A stretch of DNA of 64,000 bases from the NCBI RefSeq assembly GCF_042667405.1, contig NZ_JBHVAL010000004.1:62001-126000 (forward strand). The letters run 5' to 3'. The position numbers and the translations under genes are program-made. The stretch is from Arthrobacter sp042667405. GTDB lineage: Bacteria; Actinomycetota; Actinomycetes; Actinomycetales; Micrococcaceae. Positions within the stretch are counted from its first letter, which is position 1, and each line of letters begins with the position of its first letter. The notes beneath the pieces were generated by a model. The model was not told the DNA's origin. It did no database searches and saw nothing but the letters and a program-made list of their open reading frames with translations. This document shows, in pieces, positions 1-9,184 of this stretch.

Positions 1-342
1 CCGACAGTGGACTTCGATCGCAAAGACACCTACCAATGGGCATTCGTGCAGTCCTGCCTCCAAGCGGAGGGGAAGCCCCTTCCGGAGAGGAAGGGCCCGC
101 GACACTATGTGCCTGCATCGCAGGATTCTGGCGACGCCATCCGGCTGGGACTTGGCTGGGGCCTCATCCCGGAGGTCCAGTGCGGTCCGGACATCGCGGA
201 TGGGCGGCTTATCGAACTGGCCCCGGAGCAGCCTTTCGACGTGCCGCTCTATTGGCAGCGCTGGCGTACCGCCTCGTCGGTGCTGGCCACTCTCAGCGAT
301 ACCGTCCGCGAGGTATCGGCACAGTATCTGAGGACGCCATAG
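1..342 (+). CDS. argP: ArgP/LysG-type LysR transcriptional regulator, C-terminal part (5' end outside window)
   Basis: Only the last 113 codons are visible; the frame is open from the window edge. The HYVPASQDSGDAIRLGLGWG stretch followed by an LxPExQ-like segment is characteristic of the effector-binding domain of ArgP/LysG, which senses basic amino acids and usually controls a divergent LysE-type exporter. That exporter would lie upstream, outside the window. The HTH domain is not visible. The family call rests on this one conserved block, and the LysG versus ArgP name is a matter of convention. Confidence 0.8.
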   Translation, partial: PTVDFDRKDTYQWAFVQSCLQAEGKPLPERKGPRHYVPASQDSGDAIRLGLGWGLIPEVQCGPDIADGRLIELAPEQPFDVPLYWQRWRTASSVLATLSDTVREVSAQYLRTP

Positions 343-410
343 GAACCCGAAATCCGAACACGCCCACCGATGCTTCCAAAAATGTCAGTGCCCGGTTCCA
401 CACTTAAAAC

Positions 411-632
411 ATGGCAAAAACAGCAGCCCCAGTCAGCATCCACCAGCATCAGAATTCTGATGTCGAATTCCACGTCACCTACCTGGACACCGACACCGGT
501 CGCGTTCGCCGCGAAGATTTCCACGACCTTCCGTCAGCCGAACGTTTCGCCAGCGCACAACTCCGTGACGCCGACGCCTGGGCAGTAGTGGACCAGGTGA
601 GCTCCACGTCCACCAACCGGATGGTTGCCTGA
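411..632 (+). CDS. Small hypothetical protein, 73 aa
   Basis: This is a soluble, mildly acidic 73-residue protein with no signal peptide or membrane segment. I do not recognise the family. The composition (DxDTGRVRREDF, then an alanine-rich helix-like stretch) looks like a real coding region. It ends 8 bases from the convergent multicopper oxidase gene. No clear Shine-Dalgarno sequence precedes the ATG. The function is unknown, and the call rests on coding-like composition and fit in the gap. Confidence 0.55.
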   Translation: MAKTAAPVSIHQHQNSDVEFHVTYLDTDTGRVRREDFHDLPSAERFASAQLRDADAWAVVDQVSSTSTNRMVA

Positions 633-640
633 ATCCAGGC

Positions 641-2701
641 TTACTCCGGTCGATTCCCGGCGTGCCCGCCGTGAACGAACGGGGATGACACACCTTCGTA
701 TTTGAGCATCATCATCATGCCCTCGGCCGCGTGATCGAGGTTGTGGCAATGATCCATCCAAATGCCCGGGTTGTCAGCGACGAGCAGCACTTCCCACACT
801 TCACCGGGCAGCACCTCCACGGTGTCCAGAACCAGGGGTGATCCGCGCGGGGCCACGCCGTTCCTGCTGAGAACCTCTACATGATGGCCATGCGGGTGCA
901 TGGGATGGGGTTCGGCGGTCCGGTTCACCACCGTCACCTTCACCGTGTCACCCTCCGCCACCTCCATGGACGGCACCAGCGGGTAGGCGGCACCATTCAC
1001 GGTGAATGCGTACCGTGGCACTCCATCCACAAAACGGAACTGCCGGTCCAGCACCACGACTTCATCCCTGGTGACGGCCACCGAAGCAGGCAGAGTTTCC
1101 CCTGAGGGCACGTTGCCGGTGGCCACCTTCCCCGCGGACAGGGGTTCTCCGTAGTCCAGCAAATCCAGCACAGGCAGTGTGGCAAACAGGCTTGAGGATG
1201 CCTTCGCATCGGTTACTGGAGGAGATTCCGCCGGCGCGATGACCACCACGGCATCGGCAGCGGCGTCGGAGCGCAGGGTCACGGGGGAGTCAGGCATGGT
1301 GAATGCGAGGTCCAGCCGCCCGCCGGCTCCCAGCCGCACCAGCTTCCCCGCGACTTCCTGAGGTTCGTTGACGTCCGTCCCATCCACGGCCACAGCCTTG
1401 AACGAAGTCCCCTCCACCAAGTAACGCTGCGGCAAGGAATCAGTGTTGACCAGCCGCACCCGCACGCTGCTGCCTGGGGCGGCCTGGTAGCCACTGCCGC
1501 GGTCTGAGGAGCCCAGCAACCCCAGACCGCCGAGGTCGTGCCCCGCCACCACAATGTCCGTGCCGGCACGGACTTCCGCGGGATGGTGCACGACGAATGC
1601 GCCGTAGAGACCCTTGCGGACCCCCTCGGCTGAATCCTGATGTGTGTGGTACCAGTACGTACCAGTTTGCGCCGCAGTGAAGCGATACGTCTTGGACTGC
1701 CCGGGCATCACGGCGTCCTGCGTTGCCCCGGCTACTCCATCCATGGCATTGGGAACGTCGTATCCATGCCAATGCAGCGTAACCCCGGCGGCCACGTCCC
1801 GGTTTTTGAGAACCACCTCCACTACTTCGCCCAACGTCGCTTCGACCGGGGGACCGGGAAGGCTCCCGAATGTCCACGCTTCCGTGGTCCGGCCGGACGG
1901 CAACGTTACCTGTTCAACGCGCGCAGTCAGTTCATAGTGCCGGACCACAGCGTCAGTGGGAGTGGTCCCTGTCAGGCTGGTCACCGGCGTCGTATCCGTC
2001 ACCGTGCCGGCGCCGGCACCGTGGTGACGTCCGACGGCGGTCGCGATCACCGCGCCGTTACCGGAACGGCTCCCAAGCCAGGCGAAAACCCCGGAACCCA
2101 CCACAGTGCACACCATGAGCGCCGCTATGGCAGAAGCCGGGCGTCTGGCGCGCGTGCGGCCGGAAGCTGCAGGCTTCGCCACGACGAGGCCGGCAATCAG
2201 TACCGTCCCGGCCACCATGAACAGAAGCACTGCGACGCTCCATGGCGCAGGGAACGGACCCAGGACCAGCGCCAATGCCAGTGAGGCCACGGCCGCCGCG
2301 GCTGCAGCCACCAGGGACATCACCGCAGCCCTACGGGTTCGTCCCAGAGGCCTGGGAGCAGCCCTGGAAGGTTCGGTGCCGGTGTTCCGCCTCCTCAGCA
2401 AGAACGGAACACCGGCCATCGCGGCCCAAGCCGCGGGGATGGCGGTCAGAGGCAGGTTGATGGCGATGCGTTCGCTGGCAAACCACCAACTGCCGGCCAC
2501 CAAAGCTGGAAGCAAGGCATAGCGTGCCACCGTCATGGCGACGGCGGCACCCACCAACAGCAAGGCCAGATCGGTACCGCGGCGCGGTCCCGGCTTGCGG
2601 TCAGTGCTTGAAACCAAGGTCATCCATACGGCAGCAATCCACGCTGCAGCCGAAAGGACGGATAACACCAAATCCACTGCCAGCAGCTGCGAGGTGTTCA
2701 C
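641..2701 (-). CDS. Membrane-anchored multicopper oxidase
   Basis: The 686-residue protein has about five or six hydrophobic segments in residues 1-210 followed by an extracytoplasmic cupredoxin region. Copper ligands are clear: HWHG (310-313), HTH (352-354), HPMHPHG (from 599) and HCHNLDHAAEGM (651-662), which supply the type 1 and the type 2/3 trinuclear sites. Such enzymes oxidise Cu(I), other metals or phenolic substrates with reduction of oxygen to water. The substrate here cannot be read from the sequence. The start is GTG with a weak ribosome site. It lies 12 bases after the four-helix protein gene, so the two are probably co-transcribed. The polytopic N-terminal module is the unusual part compared with ordinary secreted enzymes. 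Confidence 0.9.
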   Translation of the reverse strand: MNTSQLLAVDLVLSVLSAAAWIAAVWMTLVSSTDRKPGPRRGTDLALLLVGAAVAMTVARYALLPALVAGSWWFASERIAINLPLTAIPAAWAAMAGVPFLLRRRNTGTEPSRAAPRPLGRTRRAAVMSLVAAAAAAVASLALALVLGPFPAPWSVAVLLFMVAGTVLIAGLVVAKPAASGRTRARRPASAIAALMVCTVVGSGVFAWLGSRSGNGAVIATAVGRHHGAGAGTVTDTTPVTSLTGTTPTDAVVRHYELTARVEQVTLPSGRTTEAWTFGSLPGPPVEATLGEVVEVVLKNRDVAAGVTLHWHGYDVPNAMDGVAGATQDAVMPGQSKTYRFTAAQTGTYWYHTHQDSAEGVRKGLYGAFVVHHPAEVRAGTDIVVAGHDLGGLGLLGSSDRGSGYQAAPGSSVRVRLVNTDSLPQRYLVEGTSFKAVAVDGTDVNEPQEVAGKLVRLGAGGRLDLAFTMPDSPVTLRSDAAADAVVVIAPAESPPVTDAKASSSLFATLPVLDLLDYGEPLSAGKVATGNVPSGETLPASVAVTRDEVVVLDRQFRFVDGVPRYAFTVNGAAYPLVPSMEVAEGDTVKVTVVNRTAEPHPMHPHGHHVEVLSRNGVAPRGSPLVLDTVEVLPGEVWEVLLVADNPGIWMDHCHNLDHAAEGMMMMLKYEGVSSPFVHGGHAGNRPE

Positions 2702-2713
2702 AGCTGCCCGGAT

Positions 2714-3181
2714 TCAGGCTGTCCTGGGCGTGGCAGAAGCATCCGAAGCCTTGGGAGGCAGCGGCTGCGGATTGAGTGCCGCGGCGCGGGCCCGGGTGAA
2801 GAGCCAGTAGGACATGAAGATCATCAGCAGTCCGGTGAGGGGGTGGATGGAAGCCACCCACGAACCCGAAGGAGTGATGAAGTCTTCGGAAGAGCCGGTG
2901 AGCATGCCTCCAATGATGAAGATGAACAACTGGACCCAGGAGAGAAGGAAGATTCCGGCGGCGAGCCAGATCGTCCGGGCACCCATCCTGGCAATGGCGG
3001 CCACAATGGCGGCGAGCAGTGCGGAGTAGCGCAGTACATACTGGCCGTTCATCACGTGGAAGACGCCCGCTTCACGCTGGGCTTCGATGGTGTTCTGGAA
3101 GTGGAAGTATCCTGCGAAAAACAGCTGTGCGAGCGCTGATAACAGGACGATTGCGGAAATGACCAAAAGGGCTTTACGCAT
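2714..3181 (-). CDS. Four-helix membrane protein, DUF6220-like
   Basis: The 155-residue protein has four hydrophobic segments, with FHVMNGQ after the first and SIHPLTG before the last. Paired histidines near helix ends of this kind occur in DUF6220-type proteins and hint at a heme or metal-binding quinone-linked role, but this is inference. The ATG is preceded by AGAGGA at good spacing. It is the first gene of the operon with the multicopper oxidase, so it may serve as its membrane partner. Confidence 0.7.
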   Translation of the reverse strand: MRKALLVISAIVLLSALAQLFFAGYFHFQNTIEAQREAGVFHVMNGQYVLRYSALLAAIVAAIARMGARTIWLAAGIFLLSWVQLFIFIIGGMLTGSSEDFITPSGSWVASIHPLTGLLMIFMSYWLFTRARAAALNPQPLPPKASDASATPRTA

Positions 3182-3261
3182 GGGGAATCCTCTGGGAAAA
3201 ATTCTCGGATTCTTTTAGGCCTGTGAACCGTCGGCGCCCTGGCTGCGGGCTTCCCCCACTG

Positions 3262-3279
3262 CCGGCGGCTGGCCGCCGG
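3262..3279. terminator. GC-rich hairpin downstream of the XPB gene
   Basis: A perfect 7-bp stem (CCGGCGG / CCGCCGG) with a 4-base loop lies in the 203-base gap between the XPB stop and the DUF6220-like start. No T-run follows on either strand, so it is at best a weak terminator. Nothing else was recognised in the gap, including no copper-repressor operator. Confidence 0.3.
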
Positions 3280-3384
3280 ACTGCCTGGACCAGGGGCAGC
3301 CGCATTTGGGCGGAGAGCTTCACTAGGAATCGTAAATTCGTTGGAGGCCAATAGCAAGGCCCAGCAGGTGCATTCCGCGCGAAG

Positions 3385-5043
3385 CTACTGCTCCTGACCC
3401 ACGTCCTTGCCGATGTCCTTGGCGTCCATGATCCGGTAGGCGTAGCCCTGTTCTGCCAGGAAGCGTTGGCGTTTGGCCGCAAAGTCCTGGTCGAGCGTGT
3501 CCCTGGCCACCAAGGAGTAGAACCTGGCCGCGCGGCCGTCCTGCTTCGGGCGGAGCAAACGTCCCAGCCGTTGGGCTTCTTCCTGGCGTGAGCCGAAGGA
3601 ACCCGACACCTGGATGGCTACGGAGGCTTCGGGAAGGTCGATGGAAAAGTTGGCCACCTTGGACACCACCAGGGTCTGGATCTCTCCCTTGCGGAAGGCG
3701 TCGAACAGCTTCTGCCGGGCCTTGACGCTGGTTTCGCCCTTGATGAGGGGCGCGCCCAATCGCTCGGCAATCTCATCCAGCTGGTCGATGTACTGTCCGA
3801 TCACCAGCAACTGCTCGCCTTGATGCACGGCAACCAGGGCCTCCACCAGCTTGGTCTTGGTTTCGGACGTGGCGCAGAGACGGTACTTGTCGGCGTCATC
3901 GGCCATCGCGTACGCCACGCGTTCGTCCCGGGGCAGGTCCACGCGCACCTCGACGCAGTCCGCTGGCGCGATGTAGCCCTGGGCCTCGATGTCCTTCCAG
4001 GGAGCGTCGTACCGCTTGGGCCCGATCAGGCTGAAGACCTCGCCCTCCCGGCCGTCCTCGCGCACCAGTGTGGCTGTCAGGCCAAGTCGACGCCTGGCCT
4101 GCAGATCCGCTGTCATGCGGAAGATCGGGGCGGGCAACAGGTGGACTTCGTCATAGATGATAAGTCCCCAATCGTGCCCGTCCACGAGTTCCAGGTGCGG
4201 ATAGAGTCCGCCACGCTTGGTGGTCAGGACCTGGTAGGTGGCGATCGTGACCGGCCGGACTTCTTTGACGGAACCGGAGTACTCGCCGATCTCGTCCTCC
4301 GTCAGGGAGGTCCTCTTGAGGAGCTCGTCCTTCCACTGCCGGGCGGAAACAGTGTTGGTCACAAGGATCAGGGTGGTGGTGGAGGACGTCGCCATGGCTG
4401 CCGCGCCCACCAGGGTCTTTCCGGCACCACAGGGAAGCACGACGACGCCGCTGCCGCCGGCCCAGAAGTTCTCCGTGGCCAGCTTTTGGTACGGCCGCAA
4501 TTGCCAGCCGCTTTCGTCGAGCATGATGAGGTGCGGTTGCCCATCGACGTACCCGGCCAGGTCTTCTGCGGGCCATCCGAGCTTGAGGAGCAGCTGCTTC
4601 AGTTGCCCCCGCTGCGAGGAGTGCACAACTACGGTTTCGCCGTCGATCCGTGGCCCGAGCAGGGGCGCGATCTTCTTGGCGCGAATGACTTCCTCCAGGA
4701 CGGGATAGTCGTCGGTGCGCATCACCAGGCCGTGCTGGGGGTCTTTCTCCAACCGCAGGCGGCCGTAGCGGGACATTGTCTCTTCGATGTCGATCAGCAA
4801 GGCGTGCGGTACGGGGAACCGTGAGTACTTCAGCAGGGTGTCCAGCACCTGCTCGGCGTCCAGCCCGGCGGCGCGCGCATTCCACAGGCCCAGCGGCGTG
4901 AGCCGGTAGCTGTGCATGTGTTCGGGCGCGCGTTCCAATTCGGCGAAAGCGGCAATGGCGTGCCGGGCTTCGGTGGCGAGCTCGTGGTCGACTTCCAGCA
5001 GTATGGTCTTGTCACTTTGCACGATCAGCGGACCGTCGTTCAC
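3385..5043 (-). CDS. XPB-family superfamily 2 DNA helicase
   Basis: This 552-residue ATP-dependent 3'-5' DNA helicase is related to the eukaryotic TFIIH repair helicase XPB. Visible elements are an N-terminal damage-recognition-like region, LRPYQ (182-186), Walker A PCGAGKT (204-210), DEVH (298-301), the diagnostic RED motif (328-330) and a C-terminal QRLGRLLRP motif. The start is GTG, preceded by GTGAGGATTAGG. It lies 74 bases downstream of the helicase-associated gene on the same strand, a pairing common in Actinobacteria. A role in repair or transcription-coupled processes is inferred from the family. Confidence 0.93.
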   Translation of the reverse strand: MNDGPLIVQSDKTILLEVDHELATEARHAIAAFAELERAPEHMHSYRLTPLGLWNARAAGLDAEQVLDTLLKYSRFPVPHALLIDIEETMSRYGRLRLEKDPQHGLVMRTDDYPVLEEVIRAKKIAPLLGPRIDGETVVVHSSQRGQLKQLLLKLGWPAEDLAGYVDGQPHLIMLDESGWQLRPYQKLATENFWAGGSGVVVLPCGAGKTLVGAAAMATSSTTTLILVTNTVSARQWKDELLKRTSLTEDEIGEYSGSVKEVRPVTIATYQVLTTKRGGLYPHLELVDGHDWGLIIYDEVHLLPAPIFRMTADLQARRRLGLTATLVREDGREGEVFSLIGPKRYDAPWKDIEAQGYIAPADCVEVRVDLPRDERVAYAMADDADKYRLCATSETKTKLVEALVAVHQGEQLLVIGQYIDQLDEIAERLGAPLIKGETSVKARQKLFDAFRKGEIQTLVVSKVANFSIDLPEASVAIQVSGSFGSRQEEAQRLGRLLRPKQDGRAARFYSLVARDTLDQDFAAKRQRFLAEQGYAYRIMDAKDIGKDVGQEQ

Positions 5044-5117
5044 AACCTAATCCTCACGGTCACAGTTTAATCCTCACTTGGGTACCCCCAGGCGCGGTTT
5101 GGTGGACAGCGCTGTTG

Positions 5118-7583
5118 TCATGAACGCAGTTCACCCGCGGGTTCCACATCGATGATCCGATGGATGGACAACACCCGTTCGGTATCTTTGGCGGGGTCGA
5201 ACACCCGCACGCGTCCACCGGAGACGGATACAGGAACAACCGTTTCGGTGTTGGCATTCCCAAGGCTGTCCACCACGTTCATGGTGACTGGCTGCTTGAG
5301 CCGGATCGCCGTCTGCAGCGTTTCCAGGCCCAGTTGCGTGGAAGCTTCGCCCGTCGCCTCGGCCGGGACGGAACGATGCTGCCGAAGAACCACAAGCTGC
5401 GCCTCGACGTCGTCGTCCGGCGGAGCCGTCCGCGGCGCCGTGTAGACAGGGCGGGCGCTGCCAGGAACCGCCGTGGTCCGTTTGAAACGCACGACGGCGG
5501 GCTCGGCCTCCTGCACGGCGGGCGAAAGTCCCAGCTCGCGCAGGACCCGGGCGGTTTCCCGGGGGCTGGCCGAGGAAGTGAGCACAGTGGGGGCGATGCG
5601 TACCAGGCTCAGGACCGAGGTCCGGGCTTCCTCCAGGAGCTCGGAAATGGCTGATTCATCGTCGCTTTGAATAAAGCTTGCACTGGTACCCACGCGCAGC
5701 CGGCCGTGCCGGGACGCCGTGTCCTGGATCAGGTACGCCAGGGGTTGGGGCACGTCCGTCGCTGAGTGCTCACGGAGAAACGCCAACAGCGATTCCGCAT
5801 TTTGCCCGGCGTCGAGGGCCCTGCGGATGGTGGTGGCAGAGAAGCGGTAGATCGACGCCGGACCCTGCCCTTCGGCGTCGGCCATCAGCAGCAGCGTCCC
5901 GCTCAGCTCCGGTGACAGGTAGCCGGGGGCGACAGCCGTCAGGTCAGCCTGCAACAGGATGTGGTTCACAGCAGCCGGCAGGTGTTCGCCGAGGATGTTC
6001 ATGGCCGTTTCCGGCTGGGAAGCGGCGATGGCAGAGCCCAGCTGGGTCAGTGCACCGGAACCCATCAGGCCCAGCAATGCTGCCTCTTCGAGAATCCCGC
6101 GCACCAGGGAGCTGAATCGTCGCGACATCCTCGGCTGCGCCCATTCAGCCCGCTGCAGGACGGCGCGGGCATCCAGCACAGGGGCCTTGCCGTCCGGAGC
6201 CGCTGCCTCAAGCGTCAGCTCGTTCAGGATCTCAAGGACCCTGCGCCGGACCACGGGTGCGTCGGGCCGCTGGGCCTCCGCGGACAAAGCGTTGATGGTG
6301 GTTCCGGCCGCACCATGATGGGTGGCCGAGGTCGCGGGACCCGTCAGCGGCTGACCTACCAGCGAAGGCGCGCGCTCGCTGGCCAGCCAGGCATTGACCA
6401 GCCACAGCCACTGCTCTTGCCGGGGCAACGTGAGCCACTCCAGTGATGGCGGCTGGATCCAGGTGGAACTGTCCACATCCAGCCGCAGGAGACCGGACAA
6501 GGCACAAAGCTCCAGCAGGACCGCCGTCTCGTGCACTCCCAGGCGGATTGACTCAGCAAGGCGCCTCAGCTCCCGCACGCCCACCCCACCGCTCCTCAGC
6601 GTAGACAGGGGTTGCTCGCGAACAGCGAACAGGAGCTCATTGGCCAACCGTAACGTTTCGGCGATGGCGCCCATGGCAGCATTGCGGCGCAGTGCCGCAC
6701 TGGTGTGGCCCAGTTCCGGAACGGGTGGCGACAAAGTGAAGTCGTCAATGATGGCGCCGCCGCGCAGCGCAAGACCCACGCTGTGGGGCAGTTCCACGTG
6801 GCCGGCATCCAGGGGCACCAACAAGCCGCGCGCCAACAGCCAGTCGATAGGCCCGACGTCGTGGCTTTCGTGACTCACGGACGCCCGCCTTTGGGCCTGG
6901 GGTACTGCGCCCATGGCCCAGCTGCCGAACTTGTCCAGCAGGCCAACCGTCCTCTCCGGAGCAGTGGACAGGATGGCGCGAAGGTTCTCCGGAGTGGAGG
7001 TCCAGCGTTGGAGGGCCAGGGCAGCATCCATGGGCGTGCTGGCCGGATGGATTCCCGCGCCGCTTTGGTGCAGCTCGGCCACCAGCTGGACCACGCGCTG
7101 GGCGAACGCCGGCTGAGTCCGGACGAGCTCGGTGTAGCTCCGGCCCAAGCCCGCAGGGTAGATGCCGATGACGTCCTTGAGGCTGCCCACCGGAAGATAA
7201 AAGCGTTGTCGCGACGTAGCCGGTGGCGAACCCTGGGGTGGGTCTGCCCGGTGGATCAGGGCCAGTTCCTGCAGTTTGGCGAGGACAGGGTCCAGGGCCG
7301 AAAGAGTGGAGCCCGTGATGACCTTCTTCAAACCGGCCGCCGATATGCTGTGCCCGGTATCAGCATTCGTGCACAGGTGCAGGGTTTCGAGCACCTGCAT
7401 TTCCGGCTTGTTCAGGCGTTCCAGCGCCCGCTGGACACTGACCCGCGCGCTTGCCCGGGCAGCCAAGGCAGGGAAGTCCGGCGCCATGGGGGATATAAGG
7501 TCCGGCCGCGCGGCAAACAAAGCCCGCAGCGAGTTGTCGCTGCGCGCTTCCAGTTCCTTGCTGAGCGCGCGAATAAGGGACAT
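5118..7583 (-). CDS. Helicase-associated domain protein (Helicase_C_3 type), XPB partner
   Basis: About 821 residues, largely helical, resembling the proteins encoded next to bacterial XPB and containing an XPB/Ssl2-like associated domain. The N-terminus carries winged-helix-like leucine-rich stretches, and the C-terminus has a small beta-rich WYL-like portion (TETVVPVSVSGGRVRVFDP). No Walker motifs are visible, so it is not itself a helicase. I chose the ATG giving MSLIRALSKELEARS; an in-frame TTG 42 bases upstream is less likely. It is probably co-transcribed with the helicase that follows. Confidence 0.82.
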   Translation of the reverse strand: MSLIRALSKELEARSDNSLRALFAARPDLISPMAPDFPALAARASARVSVQRALERLNKPEMQVLETLHLCTNADTGHSISAAGLKKVITGSTLSALDPVLAKLQELALIHRADPPQGSPPATSRQRFYLPVGSLKDVIGIYPAGLGRSYTELVRTQPAFAQRVVQLVAELHQSGAGIHPASTPMDAALALQRWTSTPENLRAILSTAPERTVGLLDKFGSWAMGAVPQAQRRASVSHESHDVGPIDWLLARGLLVPLDAGHVELPHSVGLALRGGAIIDDFTLSPPVPELGHTSAALRRNAAMGAIAETLRLANELLFAVREQPLSTLRSGGVGVRELRRLAESIRLGVHETAVLLELCALSGLLRLDVDSSTWIQPPSLEWLTLPRQEQWLWLVNAWLASERAPSLVGQPLTGPATSATHHGAAGTTINALSAEAQRPDAPVVRRRVLEILNELTLEAAAPDGKAPVLDARAVLQRAEWAQPRMSRRFSSLVRGILEEAALLGLMGSGALTQLGSAIAASQPETAMNILGEHLPAAVNHILLQADLTAVAPGYLSPELSGTLLLMADAEGQGPASIYRFSATTIRRALDAGQNAESLLAFLREHSATDVPQPLAYLIQDTASRHGRLRVGTSASFIQSDDESAISELLEEARTSVLSLVRIAPTVLTSSASPRETARVLRELGLSPAVQEAEPAVVRFKRTTAVPGSARPVYTAPRTAPPDDDVEAQLVVLRQHRSVPAEATGEASTQLGLETLQTAIRLKQPVTMNVVDSLGNANTETVVPVSVSGGRVRVFDPAKDTERVLSIHRIIDVEPAGELRS

Positions 7584-7637
7584 CAATCCAACGTTACCGC
7601 CCCAAGGCCGCTCCTGCCCGTCCAAGGGAGGACGGCG

Positions 7638-7853
7638 CTACTGCCGGCGGCGTTGACGGAGCGCGTCCAGGACCAGAACCACCGCAAGCATGAAGGCCAC
7701 AGGCAAGCCGTAGAGGGCAGTGGAAGTCACCCAAACGGGTGCGATACCGCCGTTGTAGGCCACTGTGATGACGGCGGCAACAGCGGCCAGGGAGAGGACG
7801 GCAATGGCAACGGCCACCATCATGAGGGGGCGGCGGTAACCCGGGGAAGTCAT
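7638..7853 (-). CDS. Small two-helix membrane protein, 71 aa
   Basis: Starting at the ATG of MTSPGYRRPLMMVAVAIAVL, the protein has two hydrophobic segments and a basic tail (RQRRRQ), predicting a hairpin with both ends in the cytoplasm. The frame stays open upstream, but that extension reads as non-coding, so the short form is preferred. No family was recognised. It is divergent from the cold-shock gene across a 224-base gap. Confidence 0.7.
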   Translation of the reverse strand: MTSPGYRRPLMMVAVAIAVLSLAAVAAVITVAYNGGIAPVWVTSTALYGLPVAFMLAVVLVLDALRQRRRQ

Positions 7854-8077
7854 GCCCTCAACGCTAGCAGCAGCGCGCCGCAAGTGGAGCGGGCATGCAA
7901 ATGACGCTGTACGTTGCCGGCGCAGGGCGGGACAAAGCGGGAATAGGGGGTCGGGCAGGATAACCTTGAAGGAACAGACCAACACGGACCGGGTTGTCAC
8001 CCTCGATCCCGCAGCAACCTGCGGATGCGGTAGCGGCCCGGCGTGTCTCCCACGCAAGAACGAAGAAGGTTGATTAC

Positions 8078-8461
8078 GTGCCTACCGGCAAGGTCAAGTG
8101 GTATGACAAGGAAAAGGGCTTCGGCTTCCTCGCAGCTGAAGACGGCCAGGAAGTTTTCCTGCCCAAGACGTCCCTGCCCGCGGGCGTAACCGAGCTCAAG
8201 GCCGGTACCCGGGTGGAGTTCGGTGTGGCGGACGGCCGCCGCGGCGCACAGGCGCTGGGCCTTCGCGTGCTGGAAAAGACCCCGTCCATTGCCAAGGCCA
8301 AGCGCATGAACGCCAAGGACCTTGCTCCGATGGTGCAGGATCTGGTCACCGTCTTGGACAACCTGTCCGGTTCGCTGTCTTCGGGCAAGTACCCCGATGG
8401 CAACAAGGCCAAGGCCATCAGCATGGCGCTGCGCAAGGTTGCCGACGAGCTGGAAGCCTAA
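8078..8461 (+). CDS. Cold-shock domain protein with C-terminal extension
   Basis: The 127-residue protein has an N-terminal single-stranded nucleic-acid-binding domain (about residues 1-66) with RNP1 KGFGFL (13-18). The second strand reads VFLPKTSL where VFVHFSAI is usual, so an aromatic/histidine RNP2 contact is replaced. A further 60 or so residues form a helical tail (LAPMVQDLVTVLDNLSG), as in other actinobacterial long cold-shock proteins. The start is GTG, with GAAGAAGG about 8 bases upstream. It is 7 bases from the DUF3027 gene, so one operon. Confidence 0.92.
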   Translation: MPTGKVKWYDKEKGFGFLAAEDGQEVFLPKTSLPAGVTELKAGTRVEFGVADGRRGAQALGLRVLEKTPSIAKAKRMNAKDLAPMVQDLVTVLDNLSGSLSSGKYPDGNKAKAISMALRKVADELEA

Positions 8462-8468
8462 GATCGCC

Positions 8469-9089
8469 ATGACCTCGGAATCCGCACAGGAAACTACACC
8501 GGCCACGGATGCCCTGGGTAACACCGGGGCTGGTCCTCGTGGTGCCCGCACTCCTGCCACCGGCGAAGCTCCCGCGCGGAAGCCCGTGGCCGCCAAGCCG
8601 CGTGCCGGTTTGCCCGTGTGGCGCACAGGCAAGCCGGATGCTTTCCTGGCTGCCGCCGTCGACACTGCCCGCACGGCAGTGCAGGGCATCGCCAAGCCAG
8701 GCGAAGTGGGGGCGCACCTTGGCGCCAAGTCGGAGGGCGACCGCGTGGTCACCCACCTGTTCGAGTCCAAGCTGGCCGGCTACGGCGGCTGGCAGTGGTA
8801 CGCCGTGGTGACGCGCAACTCGCGCTCCAAGATCGTCACGGTGAGCGAGCTCGGACTGCTGCCCTCCGAGGATTCCATCCTGGCGCCGGAGTGGGTGCCG
8901 TGGGCCAAACGCGTCCGTCCTGAAGACGAGACTCCATTGGTGGAGGAGACCGAAGGCGATGTCTCGGAGGAGTCCGTGCAGGCTGCCGAGGATGAGGCCA
9001 TCGGCCCCGCCGAAAACGAAGACGACGACGAACCGGACGACGACGAACCGGACGACGCCGCGGACAACGACGAAGCCGGGGCCCAGTAA
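8469..9089 (+). CDS. DUF3027 family protein with acidic tail
   Basis: This 206-residue protein starts at MTSESAQETT. The conserved core (LPVWRTGKPDAFLAAAVDTA through GGWQWYAVVTRN and ILAPEWVPWAKRVRP) matches DUF3027, which typically follows the cold-shock gene in Actinobacteria. The last 40 residues are a low-complexity acidic tail with repeated DDEPDD. The function is unknown; an RNA- or ribosome-related role is only suggested by the neighbour. Confidence 0.82.
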   Translation: MTSESAQETTPATDALGNTGAGPRGARTPATGEAPARKPVAAKPRAGLPVWRTGKPDAFLAAAVDTARTAVQGIAKPGEVGAHLGAKSEGDRVVTHLFESKLAGYGGWQWYAVVTRNSRSKIVTVSELGLLPSEDSILAPEWVPWAKRVRPEDETPLVEETEGDVSEESVQAAEDEAIGPAENEDDDEPDDDEPDDAADNDEAGAQ

Positions 9090-9132
9090 GGCGACCGCGG
9101 CCCGGCGCCGGTTCGCTGAGCGCACCTTAAAC

Positions 9133-9169
9133 GGGGGAGCCGCCCGGGGATGACCCAGGCGGCTCCGTT
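9133..9169. terminator. Bidirectional terminator between DUF3027 gene and serC
   Basis: GGAGCCGCC (9136-9144) pairs perfectly with GGCGGCTCC (9158-9166) across a 13-base loop, and flanking bases extend the stem with a small bulge. It sits between two convergent genes, so it can serve both. There is only a short T-poor tail. Confidence 0.7.
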
Positions 9170-9184
9170 CAAACCTTGCGGGGA

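Noticed and set aside
3820..4824. Plus-strand frame opposite the XPB helicase
   Set aside because: The helicase motifs on the minus strand are unambiguous.
6705..7904. Plus-strand frame opposite the helicase-associated gene
   Set aside because: Shadow frame; it crosses two real gene ends and has no domain.
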